Part shown: piece after piece, positions 7,864-17,318 of the stretch
Layout of the letters: each line of letters opens with the position of its first letter
Numbering within the stretch: position 1 is the first letter of the stretch
Source of the DNA: Gemmatimonadota bacterium
GTDB taxonomy: Bacteria > ARS69
Assembly (NCBI GenBank): GCA_030747075.1
Contig: JASLLL010000021.1
Span: 1 to 46,680 of the forward strand
Direction of reading: 5' to 3'
Length of the DNA: 46,680 bases
Position numbers and translations under genes: made by a program
The notes under the pieces: generated by a model
Seen by the model: the letters and a program-made list of their open reading frames with translations, nothing else
The model's database searches: none
What the model was told of the DNA's origin: nothing

Positions 7864-10800
7864 ACGACCTTGCCCGTCGCCCCGAATCCCCCCGCGAAGA
7901 GCCGGACGAAGTACACACCCTGTGAGACCCGGCGACCGGAATCGTCCCGGCCGTCCCAGAGCCGCGCATGACGCCCGGCCGGAAGCGCCGTGTCCTCGAG
8001 AATGCGCACCCGGCGGCCCGCCACATCATGAACCGAAAGCACCACGGGGACGCTCCGGGGCAACGCAAAACGGATCGTGGCGCCCACGCGGAACGGGTTC
8101 GGGACCGGCGGTGACAGCGCGAACTCGCTCGGCAGACCCGGCGTCACGACTCCGGTCACGCCGTCACCCGCAACCGTCGCCGGATCCCCTTCGTTTCCGG
8201 CAACATCCACCGCCGTCACGAAATACCACCCGGCGGGATCCCCGGTCTCTTCCCAGATCCACTGGGTTGTCTCAGCGATGAGTTCCGCGTCCGCAAGTTC
8301 GGAAGTGGGCGATGCATACACGCGGCAGAAATCGAGATCTCCGTCAACCGGAGGAACCCACGCCAGAGTCGGCGCAGTAAAAGACAGCCCGGTGGGCCTC
8401 CCCGGCGGGAGGTTGTCCACGGAAACGCCGGTCACCGGAGAACTCACAAACCAGACGGCCGGGTCCACCGTATGAACCGACACGACATACACGGACTCAC
8501 CCGAGTGCTGCGCCGTGGAGTCGGTCGGCGACCGCACGGTGACCGTGTAGGATTCCTTCCGGCCGGCGGGAAGGGCCTCCACGGCCGCCCAGGTTCCCGG
8601 GGGAAAACCTCCCGAGCGACCACGCAGAGAGATCGTATAGAGGGCGCCGTTGAGTTGCTGGACATCCAGCCCGTCGACCCCCCGCGATCCTCCGCCCCGG
8701 AGTGTCGATTCATCCGAGGACTCCTCGGCACGCCGCACGCGATCGCGAAGCACCGGATCCTCCACGCGACGCCAGAGGTAATACTGCCGGGCCGGAGTGG
8801 GGATATTGTCGAAGTCGTGCCCGGACCGCGTGAACGCAAGGTCCACCCAGCCTCCCTGGTCCTCGGGAACATCGGTGGCGCTGTGGAGAATCGGGGGATC
8901 GTAGAGCCACTCGATCTTCAGGCTGTCCACCGACGGTGCTTCTCCGGGCACCGGTTCCCTCAGCGCACACCGCCAGCGGATGTCGTCGCCGGTGCCCCAC
9001 AACCACGCCCACGAGCCGTCCGCGGGGAGTTCCTGCCAGGTCTCGCCTCCGGACGGACTGAGTTCCCATTCGACTGCCGGTGATTCCGCCGTCGTCAACC
9101 GGGCCCACAAGACCCCCATGTCCCGGTGCGGCAGCGACAGGGAGGTCGCCGTGTTCGCCGTCTCTTCCCGCTCCAGCGAGTAGACGCTCCACAGCCGAAG
9201 GCGCTCCCGCGTGTGCGGCCAGTAGTTGTCCGCCAGAAGCAGGAGGTCTCCGGAGAAGGCAAGTCCGTCAAAGTCCCCCGGCACATTCATGGAGAGGAAG
9301 GGCGAGGACGGATCGGTGATATCGATCACCTGCAGACCGGCATACCGGGCGGCGGCATAAGCGCGATTCCCGGAAATCACGATGTCGTGAATCTCCCCGG
9401 ACGGATCCACGCTTCCCGTCACTGTGGGAAGCGTCGGGTCGGTGATGTCCACCACCAGCACCCCCTTCCAGCCGATTGCGGCGCACACCAGGTCCCCGTC
9501 GATGTCGACACCCTGGAAGTCCCCGGGGACATCCAGCGTCCCCACGAGGTCAAGATTGCCGGGGTCGGTGGCGTCGATCACCTGAAGCCCCGCCCAGTGG
9601 TTCGCCACGACTGCCAGGTCACCATCCACCGCTACGGCGCTGGTGATGCTGGTCGTGGGTACGCTCCCCAGAGTGACGGGCGCGAACGGGTCGCTGATGT
9701 CCACCAGAACGGTGCCTCCCAGTCCCGCGGCAACCCACGCTCGCCCCCCGTCCAGAGCGACATCGAACGCCTCCCCGCCGACGGCGTGCGTCGAAAGTGT
9801 GACGGGTACCGAGGGATCCGTGACATCCACCAGGGACAGGCCTTCCGGCCCGTCTGCCACCGCGACCAGCGTCCCGGATACCGCGACATCCAGCGTGGAC
9901 CCCGGGGTGATGAGTTCGCCGATGAGCCTCGGCCGGGAGGGTTCGCTGATGTCGAGGATCTTCATCCCCCATCCCTCGATGGCCAGAAACGCCAGGTCTC
10001 CCTCGACGGCAACGCCGCGGGAGGTCCCGTAGCTGCGCCAGAAGCCCACCGGAACGGGCTCGATCCGGGAGGCGCGAACGCGCACCACTCGAACGCCCCC
10101 GACCCCGTCCGCCACCCACGCGTGCTCCCCGGCCAGCGACAGCATGCCGGCGACTCCGGGCGTGTCGACGGTTTCGCCGAAGGCGGGATTCACCGGGTCG
10201 GTCACATCGACCAGAAGGACTCCTCCGCTTCCGAAAGCCACGCACGCGAAGTTCCCGTCGACCACGATGGCGCGGGCATCCCCGATGCCGGACCACCCCC
10301 CCGCCCGGAAGGGTGCCGACGGGTTGGAAATATCGACCACGGACACACCCTCGGGCCCGTCCGCGACATAGACGAGCAATCCGGCGGGAGCGACGCCCAT
10401 TGCGGACCCGGGGGTGGAGACGCTGGTGAGAAGAGCGGGCGCGAAAGCGTTTGAGACATCAATCAATGCGACGCCGGAAGGCCCGTCCGCAACGCAGGCG
10501 TACTTGCCGGTCAGTGCCACATCCGTTGCGTGGCCGGGAGTCGGAGTGGTCGAGACGTGCGCGGGGATTCCACCACCCGAGAGGTCGCAGATCACCAGTC
10601 CGGAGTCTCCCGCCGCCACATAGGCGTGCCCGCCGTGCACGACGACTCCGAACGCGCCGCCGGGGGTAGGCAGGGTGAACGCCCGCACGGGAGCCGAAGG
10701 GTCCGTCACATCCACCACCGCCACGCCCGCCGAGCCGCAGGCCACATACACGCGATCTCCGGAGTGCGTGAGCGCGAGCGCATCGCCGGGCATGGGGAGC

Positions 10801-11111
10801 GTGGCGAGAGTCGCGGGGGTGCCGGGGTCGCGAACATCCAGCACCGCAAACCCGGCGGTACCGGCGGCGACGAATGCATGATCCCCGGCGGAGACGACGG
10901 CGTGCGCTTCGCCGGAAACTGCCACCATGCCCACCTCCCGGGGGATTGCCGGGAGTTCCAGCCGGTCAACCGTCGTGTCCCAGTTCAGCGTCGTTCCACT
11001 GGCGTCCATGTAATCCGTCGTCGCAAAATCCTCCACATACGCTGCCGATGCGTGCGTAGCGACCAGTGTTATGCACGCGGCAATCCCCAGACCGCGAGCC
11101 TGCCGCATCAT
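7851..11111 (-). CDS. Secreted LVIVD-repeat double beta-propeller protein with C-terminal sorting domain (paralogue 1)
   Basis: About 1,086 residues. The start is one of two adjacent ATGs at 11111/11108, giving an n-region MMRQARG followed by a hydrophobic core and an A-S-A cleavage site near residue 24. Residues about 50-640 hold some 14 repeats of about 42 residues. Each has an AYVADG-type strand and a VVDVTDPxxP-type strand (LVIVD family), predicted to form beta-propeller blades; repeats 7 and 14 are degenerate. A Fn3-like module follows at about 890-985. A FlgD-like/type IX-style sorting domain is at about 997-1085, with the PNPF and DVAGRRVR motifs and GVYFVRL near the end. The protein is probably exported and held at or released from the surface. 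The next gene upstream is a paralogue with the same layout, 88 bases away. Ligand and function are unknown. Confidence 0.8.
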   Translation of the reverse strand: MMRQARGLGIAACITLVATHASAAYVEDFATTDYMDASGTTLNWDTTVDRLELPAIPREVGMVAVSGEAHAVVSAGDHAFVAAGTAGFAVLDVRDPGTPATLATLPMPGDALALTHSGDRVYVACGSAGVAVVDVTDPSAPVRAFTLPTPGGAFGVVVHGGHAYVAAGDSGLVICDLSGGGIPAHVSTTPTPGHATDVALTGKYACVADGPSGVALIDVSNAFAPALLTSVSTPGSAMGVAPAGLLVYVADGPEGVSVVDISNPSAPFRAGGWSGIGDARAIVVDGNFACVAFGSGGVLLVDVTDPVNPAFGETVDTPGVAGMLSLAGEHAWVADGVGGVRVVRVRASRIEPVPVGFWRSYGTSRGVAVEGDLAFLAIEGWGMKILDISEPSRPRLIGELITPGSTLDVAVSGTLVAVADGPEGLSLVDVTDPSVPVTLSTHAVGGEAFDVALDGGRAWVAAGLGGTVLVDISDPFAPVTLGSVPTTSITSAVAVDGDLAVVANHWAGLQVIDATDPGNLDLVGTLDVPGDFQGVDIDGDLVCAAIGWKGVLVVDITDPTLPTVTGSVDPSGEIHDIVISGNRAYAAARYAGLQVIDITDPSSPFLSMNVPGDFDGLAFSGDLLLLADNYWPHTRERLRLWSVYSLEREETANTATSLSLPHRDMGVLWARLTTAESPAVEWELSPSGGETWQELPADGSWAWLWGTGDDIRWRCALREPVPGEAPSVDSLKIEWLYDPPILHSATDVPEDQGGWVDLAFTRSGHDFDNIPTPARQYYLWRRVEDPVLRDRVRRAEESSDESTLRGGGSRGVDGLDVQQLNGALYTISLRGRSGGFPPGTWAAVEALPAGRKESYTVTVRSPTDSTAQHSGESVYVVSVHTVDPAVWFVSSPVTGVSVDNLPPGRPTGLSFTAPTLAWVPPVDGDLDFCRVYASPTSELADAELIAETTQWIWEETGDPAGWYFVTAVDVAGNEGDPATVAGDGVTGVVTPGLPSEFALSPPVPNPFRVGATIRFALPRSVPVVLSVHDVAGRRVRILEDTALPAGRHARLWDGRDDSGRRVSQGVYFVRLFAGGFGATGKVVHRP

Positions 11112-11199
11112 CCAGTCTTCCAACCGACGACTCCTCTCGCGCACCTCGACGCAGAGACGCTCCTCGCCCGCACCCGCATTCCCCGTCAGAATCACGCTG

Positions 11200-14100
11200 C
11201 TACCTCAGCCTCAGTACCTTCTCCGTCGCCATGCGCGACCCCGACTCCAGTGTCACGAAGTAGATGCCCGGCGCCGCCGACGCGCCGAGTTGGTCCAGCC
11301 CGGACCAGTGCACCAGATGCCTTCCGGCCGCCGCCTCGCCGTCGAACAGCGTGGCCACCCGACGACCCGACACATCGTGAACGGCCACAACAGCCCTTCC
11401 CGCATCGGGGATGTCGAAGGAGATGACGGTCGCGGCGCGGAAGGGATTCGGACTGCCTCCGAAGAGCGCGAACGACGCCGCGCCGGAGGCCGATTCGTCC
11501 GCGCCGGAAGCAGTCGCACCGGAGACCGTGGCCGGATCGCTCTCGTTCCCCGAGTAGTCGAGAGCCGTCACGAAGTACCATGGGTACACCGCGCCGGAGA
11601 CATCCATGGTCGTGTCCAGCGTGTGCGCCACGAGTGTTGCGGCAGCGAAGTCATCGACCGGTCCGCCGTACACACTGAAGTGCGCAAAGTCCGCGCTCGG
11701 GGAGAACTCCCATGCCAGGCTCTGAGACGCGAACACCAGGCTGTCGGGAACGGCGGGCGGAAGATTGTCAACTGAGACGCCGCTGTCCGCTGCGCTTACG
11801 AACCAGATGCCCGGGTCCACCGTATGCGCGCTCACGACGAACACCGACTGAACGACCGCAGCGTCTGTGGAGTCGCCTGCCGTATGTCCTTCGACGAGGT
11901 AGTGGTCCCACTGCATGGCGGGAGCACTTCCGACCGGGGTCCATGTCCCGGGCGGGAAGTCGCGCGCCATCTCGTCCTTCACGAAAAGGTCATCGTCCAC
12001 GATCAGAACCGCCCGATCGGCTCGCGCGCCGCGGGTATCGACACGCCGCCAGAGCGTATAGTTCGCTGCGGGCAGGGGGAGTCCCGGGAAGTCGTAGCCG
12101 GATCGCTCGAACTGGACATAGACCCAGCCGCCCTGATCGGAGGGCACATCCGCAACGGAGAGAATCGAAGCGGACTCACTCAACCAGTCGACCGTCAGCG
12201 AAGAGACGGACGGGTTCACATCGAGCGCGGAAACGGCGTGGGTCGAACGCCAGGCAAGGGAGGTCCCCGGCGCAAGCCCGCTCTGCCACTGCCCGTCCGC
12301 CGGGATCTGCGCCCAGCTTGCCCCGCCGTCGAGAGTGACTTCCCAGTCGACGGTCTCCGATTGCACCGTCGACAGCCGAGCCGCCGCCATGTTGTCTGCG
12401 GTCACCACCACGGGGAGAGATCCGGCACGATTGGCCGTCCGGTCGAGGTCGTCGTCGAAGACGCGAAGAACATGGAGTCCGGAGTACTCGTCGGAGAGAA
12501 CCGCCGAGTTGCCGAAGAAGAGGACGCCTCGCGCGAAGTCGGGCGAGTCCCATGTTCCGAGGTGGGCGGGTTGCGTCGGGTCGGAGACATCGAGCGCGAT
12601 GAGTCCGCTGTACCGGTCGCAGACCAGCAGCAAGTCCCCGGAGGCGGCCACGCCGTACGCCATGTCGGGCGTGTCGTAACCGCCCACGATCACCGGTGAC
12701 AGGGGGTCGCCGATGTCGAGAACTGTCACGCCCTGAACTTCGTCCACGGCATAGGCGGTCGTGGCCTCGATCACGATGTCGAATGTGTAGCCGGGCATTG
12801 TGACGGTGGTCTCCAGCACGGGAGTCGCCGGGTCGGAAATGTCGATCACGGAGAGTCCGCCCGCGCGCGAGGGAACAAACGCGTGGTTTCCGTAAAGGGC
12901 CACACCCTCCGCGGAGCCCGGGACATTCACCGACCCGACGACGGTCAGGTTCGTCGGGTCGGTGATGTCCACAATCACAAGCCCGGCGTACTTCGAGGCC
13001 ACAAACGCGTAGTCGCCCGCAACCTCCACCTTCATCGCACGATCCCCGGTGATCACGGAGCCGATCTCCACGGGATTCGTCAGGTCGGAAATGTCCACCG
13101 ACACGAGGCCGCTCGTCCTGCACGCGACATAGGCGTAGTCGCCGTCGACATCGACATCGAGACAGGGAATCGGGATCGACGCCGTCCCGACCACGGTGGG
13201 CGTGGCGGGATCGGACAGATCGACGATGAGAAGGCCGCCGGTCCAGTCGGCGACAAACGCGTGGTTCCCGGCGATGTCGGAATTGAACGCCCGAGTCGTG
13301 GAGAGCGCCCCTTCCGTAATCGGCGGGACAGGCGCACGAACAGCGACGATGGCGAGCCCCCCCGCTCCGTCCGCCACGAACGCGCACCCTCCCGCCAGCA
13401 CTACGGCATCCGCGCTGCCGGAGGTCGCCGCCGAGTCGACAACCGCCGGGAACACGGGGTCGGAGAAGTCCACTTTGCGAAGTCCGGACGACCCGGCCGC
13501 CACCCATGCGACCTCTCCGGACACGGCGATGGAAGACGCGTCTCCCGGGACTGGCGCGGTGCCGAGAATCGCGGGCGCCGAGGGATCGGCAATGTCGAGC
13601 ACACACACGCCGGACGCTCCATCGGCGACCAGTGCGTGATTCCCGGAGAGAGCGAGGGACCGGGCATCCCCGGGGGTGGACAGCGTGGCGACCAGCACGG
13701 GGGCCGACGGGTCGGCGGTGTCGAGGACGACCAGCCCGCTCCCGTCGGCGACAAACGCGCGATCTCCGGCGACGGCAACGGCTGCCGCGTCGCCCCCGGT
13801 GGAGAGCGAACCCAACGCAACGGCCGCCACGGGGTCGGTCAGGTCGAAGAGCGCCAACCCGGCACTGCCCGCGGCCACGAAAAGCAGGCGCCCGTCCACG
13901 GCCAGCCCGCGCGCGGAACCCGCCGTCGCGATGCTCCCCGCCACGAACGGCAGGGACGCGTCGGACACATCCACCACGACAACACCGGAAGCTCCGGTCG
14001 CGACATACGCGTGGGGGCCGCGAAGCACCACCGCCGAGGGCGAACCGCCGAGACCCACGGATCCCAGAAGGACGGGGGCGGCGGGATCGATCACATCCGC

Positions 14101-14376
14101 GACGGCAAGGTTCCCGAGGGCGTCGGTGACATATGCGCGATCATCCGCGACAAAGACGGCGGACGCGGCCCCGGACAGGGAGAGCGACCCCAGGACCTCG
14201 GGTGAGTACGCGGGAAGTCGCACTTCCGTCGCCGCCGTGTCCCAGAGCGCCGTCGTGAAGGCGGGATCCCGGAACGCAGTGCTGGAGAAGTCCTCGGTGA
14301 ATGTGCCGGACGGGGCCGGACCCACCATGAGGAGCGTGGCGAGAAGTGACATCCCCGCTGGGCGAAGCATGGCCAT
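11200..14376 (-). CDS. Secreted LVIVD-repeat double beta-propeller protein with C-terminal sorting domain (paralogue 2)
   Basis: 1,058 residues, starting at the ATG at 14376 preceded by GGGGGA 5 bases upstream. The N-terminal hydrophobic stretch (about 4-22) is a signal peptide. Fourteen LVIVD-type repeats occupy about 55-640, marked by VVDVSDA, VLDIADP, IVDITDP, VIDISDP and similar. As in the downstream paralogue, the seventh repeat is degenerate (IVAVRAP) and so is the fourteenth (VLRVFDD), which fits two seven-bladed propellers. A Fn3-like module lies near 870-950 and a FlgD-like sorting domain near 969-1057 (SPNPFRAATVISF, DVSGRRVATL, GIYFVTL). The two genes arose by tandem duplication and have since diverged throughout. 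An extended -10 promoter is visible upstream (14461-14469). No function is assigned beyond secretion and probable surface binding. Confidence 0.8.
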   Translation of the reverse strand: MAMLRPAGMSLLATLLMVGPAPSGTFTEDFSSTAFRDPAFTTALWDTAATEVRLPAYSPEVLGSLSLSGAASAVFVADDRAYVTDALGNLAVADVIDPAAPVLLGSVGLGGSPSAVVLRGPHAYVATGASGVVVVDVSDASLPFVAGSIATAGSARGLAVDGRLLFVAAGSAGLALFDLTDPVAAVALGSLSTGGDAAAVAVAGDRAFVADGSGLVVLDTADPSAPVLVATLSTPGDARSLALSGNHALVADGASGVCVLDIADPSAPAILGTAPVPGDASSIAVSGEVAWVAAGSSGLRKVDFSDPVFPAVVDSAATSGSADAVVLAGGCAFVADGAGGLAIVAVRAPVPPITEGALSTTRAFNSDIAGNHAFVADWTGGLLIVDLSDPATPTVVGTASIPIPCLDVDVDGDYAYVACRTSGLVSVDISDLTNPVEIGSVITGDRAMKVEVAGDYAFVASKYAGLVIVDITDPTNLTVVGSVNVPGSAEGVALYGNHAFVPSRAGGLSVIDISDPATPVLETTVTMPGYTFDIVIEATTAYAVDEVQGVTVLDIGDPLSPVIVGGYDTPDMAYGVAASGDLLLVCDRYSGLIALDVSDPTQPAHLGTWDSPDFARGVLFFGNSAVLSDEYSGLHVLRVFDDDLDRTANRAGSLPVVVTADNMAAARLSTVQSETVDWEVTLDGGASWAQIPADGQWQSGLAPGTSLAWRSTHAVSALDVNPSVSSLTVDWLSESASILSVADVPSDQGGWVYVQFERSGYDFPGLPLPAANYTLWRRVDTRGARADRAVLIVDDDLFVKDEMARDFPPGTWTPVGSAPAMQWDHYLVEGHTAGDSTDAAVVQSVFVVSAHTVDPGIWFVSAADSGVSVDNLPPAVPDSLVFASQSLAWEFSPSADFAHFSVYGGPVDDFAAATLVAHTLDTTMDVSGAVYPWYFVTALDYSGNESDPATVSGATASGADESASGAASFALFGGSPNPFRAATVISFDIPDAGRAVVAVHDVSGRRVATLFDGEAAAGRHLVHWSGLDQLGASAAPGIYFVTLESGSRMATEKVLRLR

Positions 14377-14460
14377 TTGGTTCCCCCGGACGCAAAAGCA
14401 CGATGCAGTCGCCCCTTCCCGGACTACGAAGGGAAGGAGCGCACAAGCTGGGTCGCCAAA

Positions 14461-14492
14461 AGTATAGCATATGGCTGGGGGTTTTGTCGCAT
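14461..14492 (-). promoter_or_regulatory. Extended -10 promoter for the LVIVD operon
   Basis: On the minus strand TGC is directly followed by TATACT (plus positions 14461-14469), an extended -10 element in an AT-rich island. The transcript would start near 14454, leaving a leader of about 75-80 bases before the ATG at 14376. No good -35 is seen at 17 bases, which extended -10 promoters can tolerate. Confidence 0.45.
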
Positions 14493-14590
14493 TGTTGATT
14501 TCCGCAACGAAGCGTCAATTCCTGCAAGAAGCGGCGGAGCGTCCCTGGAAAGGCCCTGTGCGCCTGTTTCGATCCGGGGAAGGGCGCGGC

Positions 14591-15841
14591 CTATCGGACG
14601 CGATGCACGCGCCTCACGGCTTCCCGCCCGGCCGCCTTCACGCGCACAAAGTAGATTCCCGCGGCCGTCTCCGCGCCGCCTGCGTCACGCCCGCTCCAGC
14701 GAAGGGTGTGCTCCCCCGCCGCCTGGAGTCCCGCGCGCAGCGAAGCCACGCGGCCACCACGAATGTCGTGGACCGTGATTTCGACGAAAGCAGGAGCGTC
14801 CAGCGCATAGGAGGCGAGAACGCCGCCCCGGGTGGGGTTCGGACGCGGGGCATCCAGACGGAGTCCGGCGCCATCGACGGCCTCCGGCGCACCGTTCCCG
14901 GACCCGATCACGCCCGTCAGCGGAGAGATCAGGTTGGGGCGGTCGTTCAGAAGCGTGCTCAACGCCTTCGCCTCTCCGTCGGGCGTGAAGGTATCCCGAC
15001 AGTGCTTCAGCGAGTAGGACATGTACTGCGCGGGGTCCGGTGCGTAGGGGTCTCCATTGGCATCCGTCTCCCCGCCGACATACTCACATGCGTTCGTGAC
15101 ATTTCCGCTCCCCAGTCGCGGGTCCGCCGGGGTGTCGCACAGGAGATCCCCCGCCACATCGCAGTTGGAGCCGTCCACGAGTTCGTCACCGAAGTACGGC
15201 TCGTGGGTGTGGAAGAGGTCGAAGTAGTGCCCGATCTCGTGCGGGAAGGTCGAGTGGTTCGTGGCGGTCGCCGTGCAACTGTTCCGCATCGCGATCGCCT
15301 GCACGGAACTGGTCGTGAATGCGGAGATCCCGCACAGGCTCCCGTTCTCGTACGCCAGAACTTCGGTGAAGTAGATGTTGATCGCGTCCGGGACCGTGTT
15401 GGTGGTGCGGAGGTCGTTGATCTCGGCCAGGGTGCTGATCCCGGAGTAGAAGGCGTCGTCGTCGATGTAGTCGATCGCGCCCAGCGTGTAGAACACCATC
15501 CCCGTCGCGGCATACGCGGCGTTCGCATCGGCCAGCGCGTCCTCGTAGCGCGACTCCGCAAGGCCGCCGCTCCCGTCCGTTCGGCGCACGATGTGCGGCG
15601 CGATCGAAACATAGTGCGGCCCGGCGGGAAGGACACGGTCGGGCATCCCGCTTTCCGCTTCCCACTTTTCGAGAAAGGCCCGCCCTTCCTCGGCCGTCAC
15701 ATAGGAACCGCAGGCGTCCTGCGGGCGTGGCGCGTCCGGAACGGGCGCCGTGTGCGTGTCCAGCGCAACCGCGGACGAGGGGCCGAACATCACCAGGGCA
15801 AGCAGCAATCCGGAAGCGAAGAAGAAGTGACGGCGCGGCAT
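14591..15841 (-). CDS. Secreted M43-type (pappalysin-like) zinc metalloprotease with C-terminal sorting domain
   Basis: A 416-residue secreted protease. The N-terminal hydrophobic segment (about 6-26) is a signal peptide ending in AVA. The zinc-binding metzincin motif HEIGHYFDLFH is at 201-211: His201, His205 and His211 bind zinc and Glu202 is the catalytic base. The Met-turn is YMSYS at Met274. Several cysteines near 227-281 match the disulfide-rich region of the M43 cytophagalysin group. Residues about 335-416 form a FlgD-like sorting domain (PRPNPTRGG, DIRGGRVASL, GIYFVRVK). The N-terminal 60 or so residues after the signal may act as a propeptide. It sits in a cluster of proteins sharing the same C-terminal domain, which suggests a common export route. 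No sequence tells the substrate. Confidence 0.87.
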   Translation of the reverse strand: MPRRHFFFASGLLLALVMFGPSSAVALDTHTAPVPDAPRPQDACGSYVTAEEGRAFLEKWEAESGMPDRVLPAGPHYVSIAPHIVRRTDGSGGLAESRYEDALADANAAYAATGMVFYTLGAIDYIDDDAFYSGISTLAEINDLRTTNTVPDAINIYFTEVLAYENGSLCGISAFTTSSVQAIAMRNSCTATATNHSTFPHEIGHYFDLFHTHEPYFGDELVDGSNCDVAGDLLCDTPADPRLGSGNVTNACEYVGGETDANGDPYAPDPAQYMSYSLKHCRDTFTPDGEAKALSTLLNDRPNLISPLTGVIGSGNGAPEAVDGAGLRLDAPRPNPTRGGVLASYALDAPAFVEITVHDIRGGRVASLRAGLQAAGEHTLRWSGRDAGGAETAAGIYFVRVKAAGREAVRRVHRVR

Positions 15842-15959
15842 GGCTCAGACCTCCGTAGCGAGGTGGCAGGTTTCCGGGACATCGCGCCGGGGGAAATCGA
15901 GGAAGCCGGACGGCCCGAATCAAGGGGGTCCCTATGATACCGCGAGCAGGGGTGAGCCC

Positions 15960-17156
15960 TCAAGGAGCTTCCGGGTTGGCACGGAACGACCCCAGCCAGG
16001 CGGCAATCTCGCGAGCGGCAAATGCGTTTCCGTCGAGATTCCAGTGCGTATTGCCCGGATCGTAGAGAGTCTCCGTGCGCGCCGCTTCCCGGGATGCCGC
16101 CAGCAGGTCCAGCACGGGAATCCCCTCGTGGCGGCAGAACTCCACAATCCCCCGCTGCGGCTTCTCCCAGTCGAAGAGACGGCCATCCTTGCGCAGACGC
16201 GCCAGAATCTCGTCTCTCTCGTTCGGATTCACCTGGAAACGGTCGGGGATGATCACGACCCGAAACTCGACTCCGGCGGCTTCCACCTGATCGTGGAGGT
16301 CGCCCACGACATCGGTCAGGCGTGCCAGCATCTCGACGAAGTACGCGTGTTGCGACGCTTCGCACAACCGCGCTCGCTGCGACTCCACCTGCATGAGACG
16401 CTCGCGGGAAAGGAACGGCGGGCGGGCCAGGTACTCCTCTCGATACCCGGGCATCTCCACGCCTCCGGTGCGCGCGCTCTCGCCTTCGGCCGTGCTTGAA
16501 CTCTCCGCGTGCAAAGACCCCTTTCGCGCAGCGAGAACCCGCAACCCGTTGCGCACGAGACGCACAGCGTAGCTTCTGCGCGCCAGCCCGGCCGTCCATG
16601 CCTCGTCGGAGTCCGCTTCGTAGTGGTCGGTGAAGTCGTTGCCCACGAACAGTTGGAGAAGCAGAACATCCGGCTCCATCCGCGAACCCTCTATTTCCCA
16701 CAACCGCCGCTCGAAGAGAGGCCCCACGCCGGGCGCGGCCAGAGTCAGAACTTCCACCGTCTCCGCGCGCTGGTCCTGGAGCCGCGCTTCCAGAAGTTGT
16801 GGCCAGTGCTCCGCAAATGGAATCCCCGCACAGGAGAACGCGAAGGAGTCTCCAATGATGACGACTCGCCGCGTGCCGTCCTCCTTCTCCAGGGAATACT
16901 CGGGTGTCCGGAAACCCCGGGAGTTGCTGAGAAACCCGGCGTGCCGTTCATACGGGGAGTAGCCAATGATCGTCCGGCTCATGAGGTCGGGAAGTGTGTC
17001 GAGTTCATCAAACTCGCTGGTGATGGACGGCATGAAGAGAAGCACGCGAAGCGTGTCGCTCCGCGAGTGAAGAACACGAAGACCCACTTCGCCCACGAGG
17101 AGAAGGATGGCCAGTTGAACAGCCACGAACTTCACAACCCATGGGATCCTCTTCAC
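15960..17156 (-). CDS. Membrane-anchored SGNH/GDSL-like hydrolase linked to the carbamoyltransferase module
   Basis: 398 residues with an N-terminal transmembrane anchor (about 7-27). The SGNH block I is VVIIGDSFAFSCAG with Ser104, a LAAPGVGP Gly block follows, then LLQLFVGNDF (Asn block) and NTHWNLDGN near the C-terminus with the catalytic His. The protein starts with ATG (MKRIP). It is divergent from the carbamoyltransferase gene, about 160 bases apart. SGNH proteins of this type are commonly found beside NodU/CmcH carbamoyltransferases with SxtJ and DUF5989 proteins, so I take it as part of that module. Its probable role is esterase or acyl transfer on a secreted or surface product. Substrate unknown. 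Confidence 0.75.
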   Translation of the reverse strand: MKRIPWVVKFVAVQLAILLLVGEVGLRVLHSRSDTLRVLLFMPSITSEFDELDTLPDLMSRTIIGYSPYERHAGFLSNSRGFRTPEYSLEKEDGTRRVVIIGDSFAFSCAGIPFAEHWPQLLEARLQDQRAETVEVLTLAAPGVGPLFERRLWEIEGSRMEPDVLLLQLFVGNDFTDHYEADSDEAWTAGLARRSYAVRLVRNGLRVLAARKGSLHAESSSTAEGESARTGGVEMPGYREEYLARPPFLSRERLMQVESQRARLCEASQHAYFVEMLARLTDVVGDLHDQVEAAGVEFRVVIIPDRFQVNPNERDEILARLRKDGRLFDWEKPQRGIVEFCRHEGIPVLDLLAASREAARTETLYDPGNTHWNLDGNAFAAREIAAWLGSFRANPEAP

Positions 17157-17248
17157 GCTCGTCTCCGTGAGTTCGCGCGGGTGGTCGGAAGAGGCGGGAG
17201 CCTACCACGGCCGTGCGCGAAGCGAAAAGAACGCGGGAGCTTCACCGT

Positions 17249-17254
17249 TATAGT
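17249..17254 (+). promoter_or_regulatory. Possible -10 element for the carbamoyltransferase operon
   Basis: TATAGT lies about 65 bases upstream of the GTG start in the 156-base gap between divergent genes. No good -35 was seen 16-18 bases upstream, so support is weak. Confidence 0.25.
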
Positions 17255-17318
17255 CTGGAGTCGGGCAAGTGGGGCAGGCTAGACTCCCGCGTTCCATCCA
17301 GCCGACCCGGGAGTGCAT

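Noticed and set aside
9126-10454. 442-residue plus-strand frame and other frames inside the LVIVD genes
   Set aside because: They mirror the repeated minus-strand coding sequence; the periodicity comes from the LVIVD repeats.
7851-14376. Regular repeats of about 125 bases that could suggest a CRISPR-like or satellite array
   Set aside because: The spacing equals the 42-residue protein repeat, the units vary at the DNA level, and the frame is open throughout.
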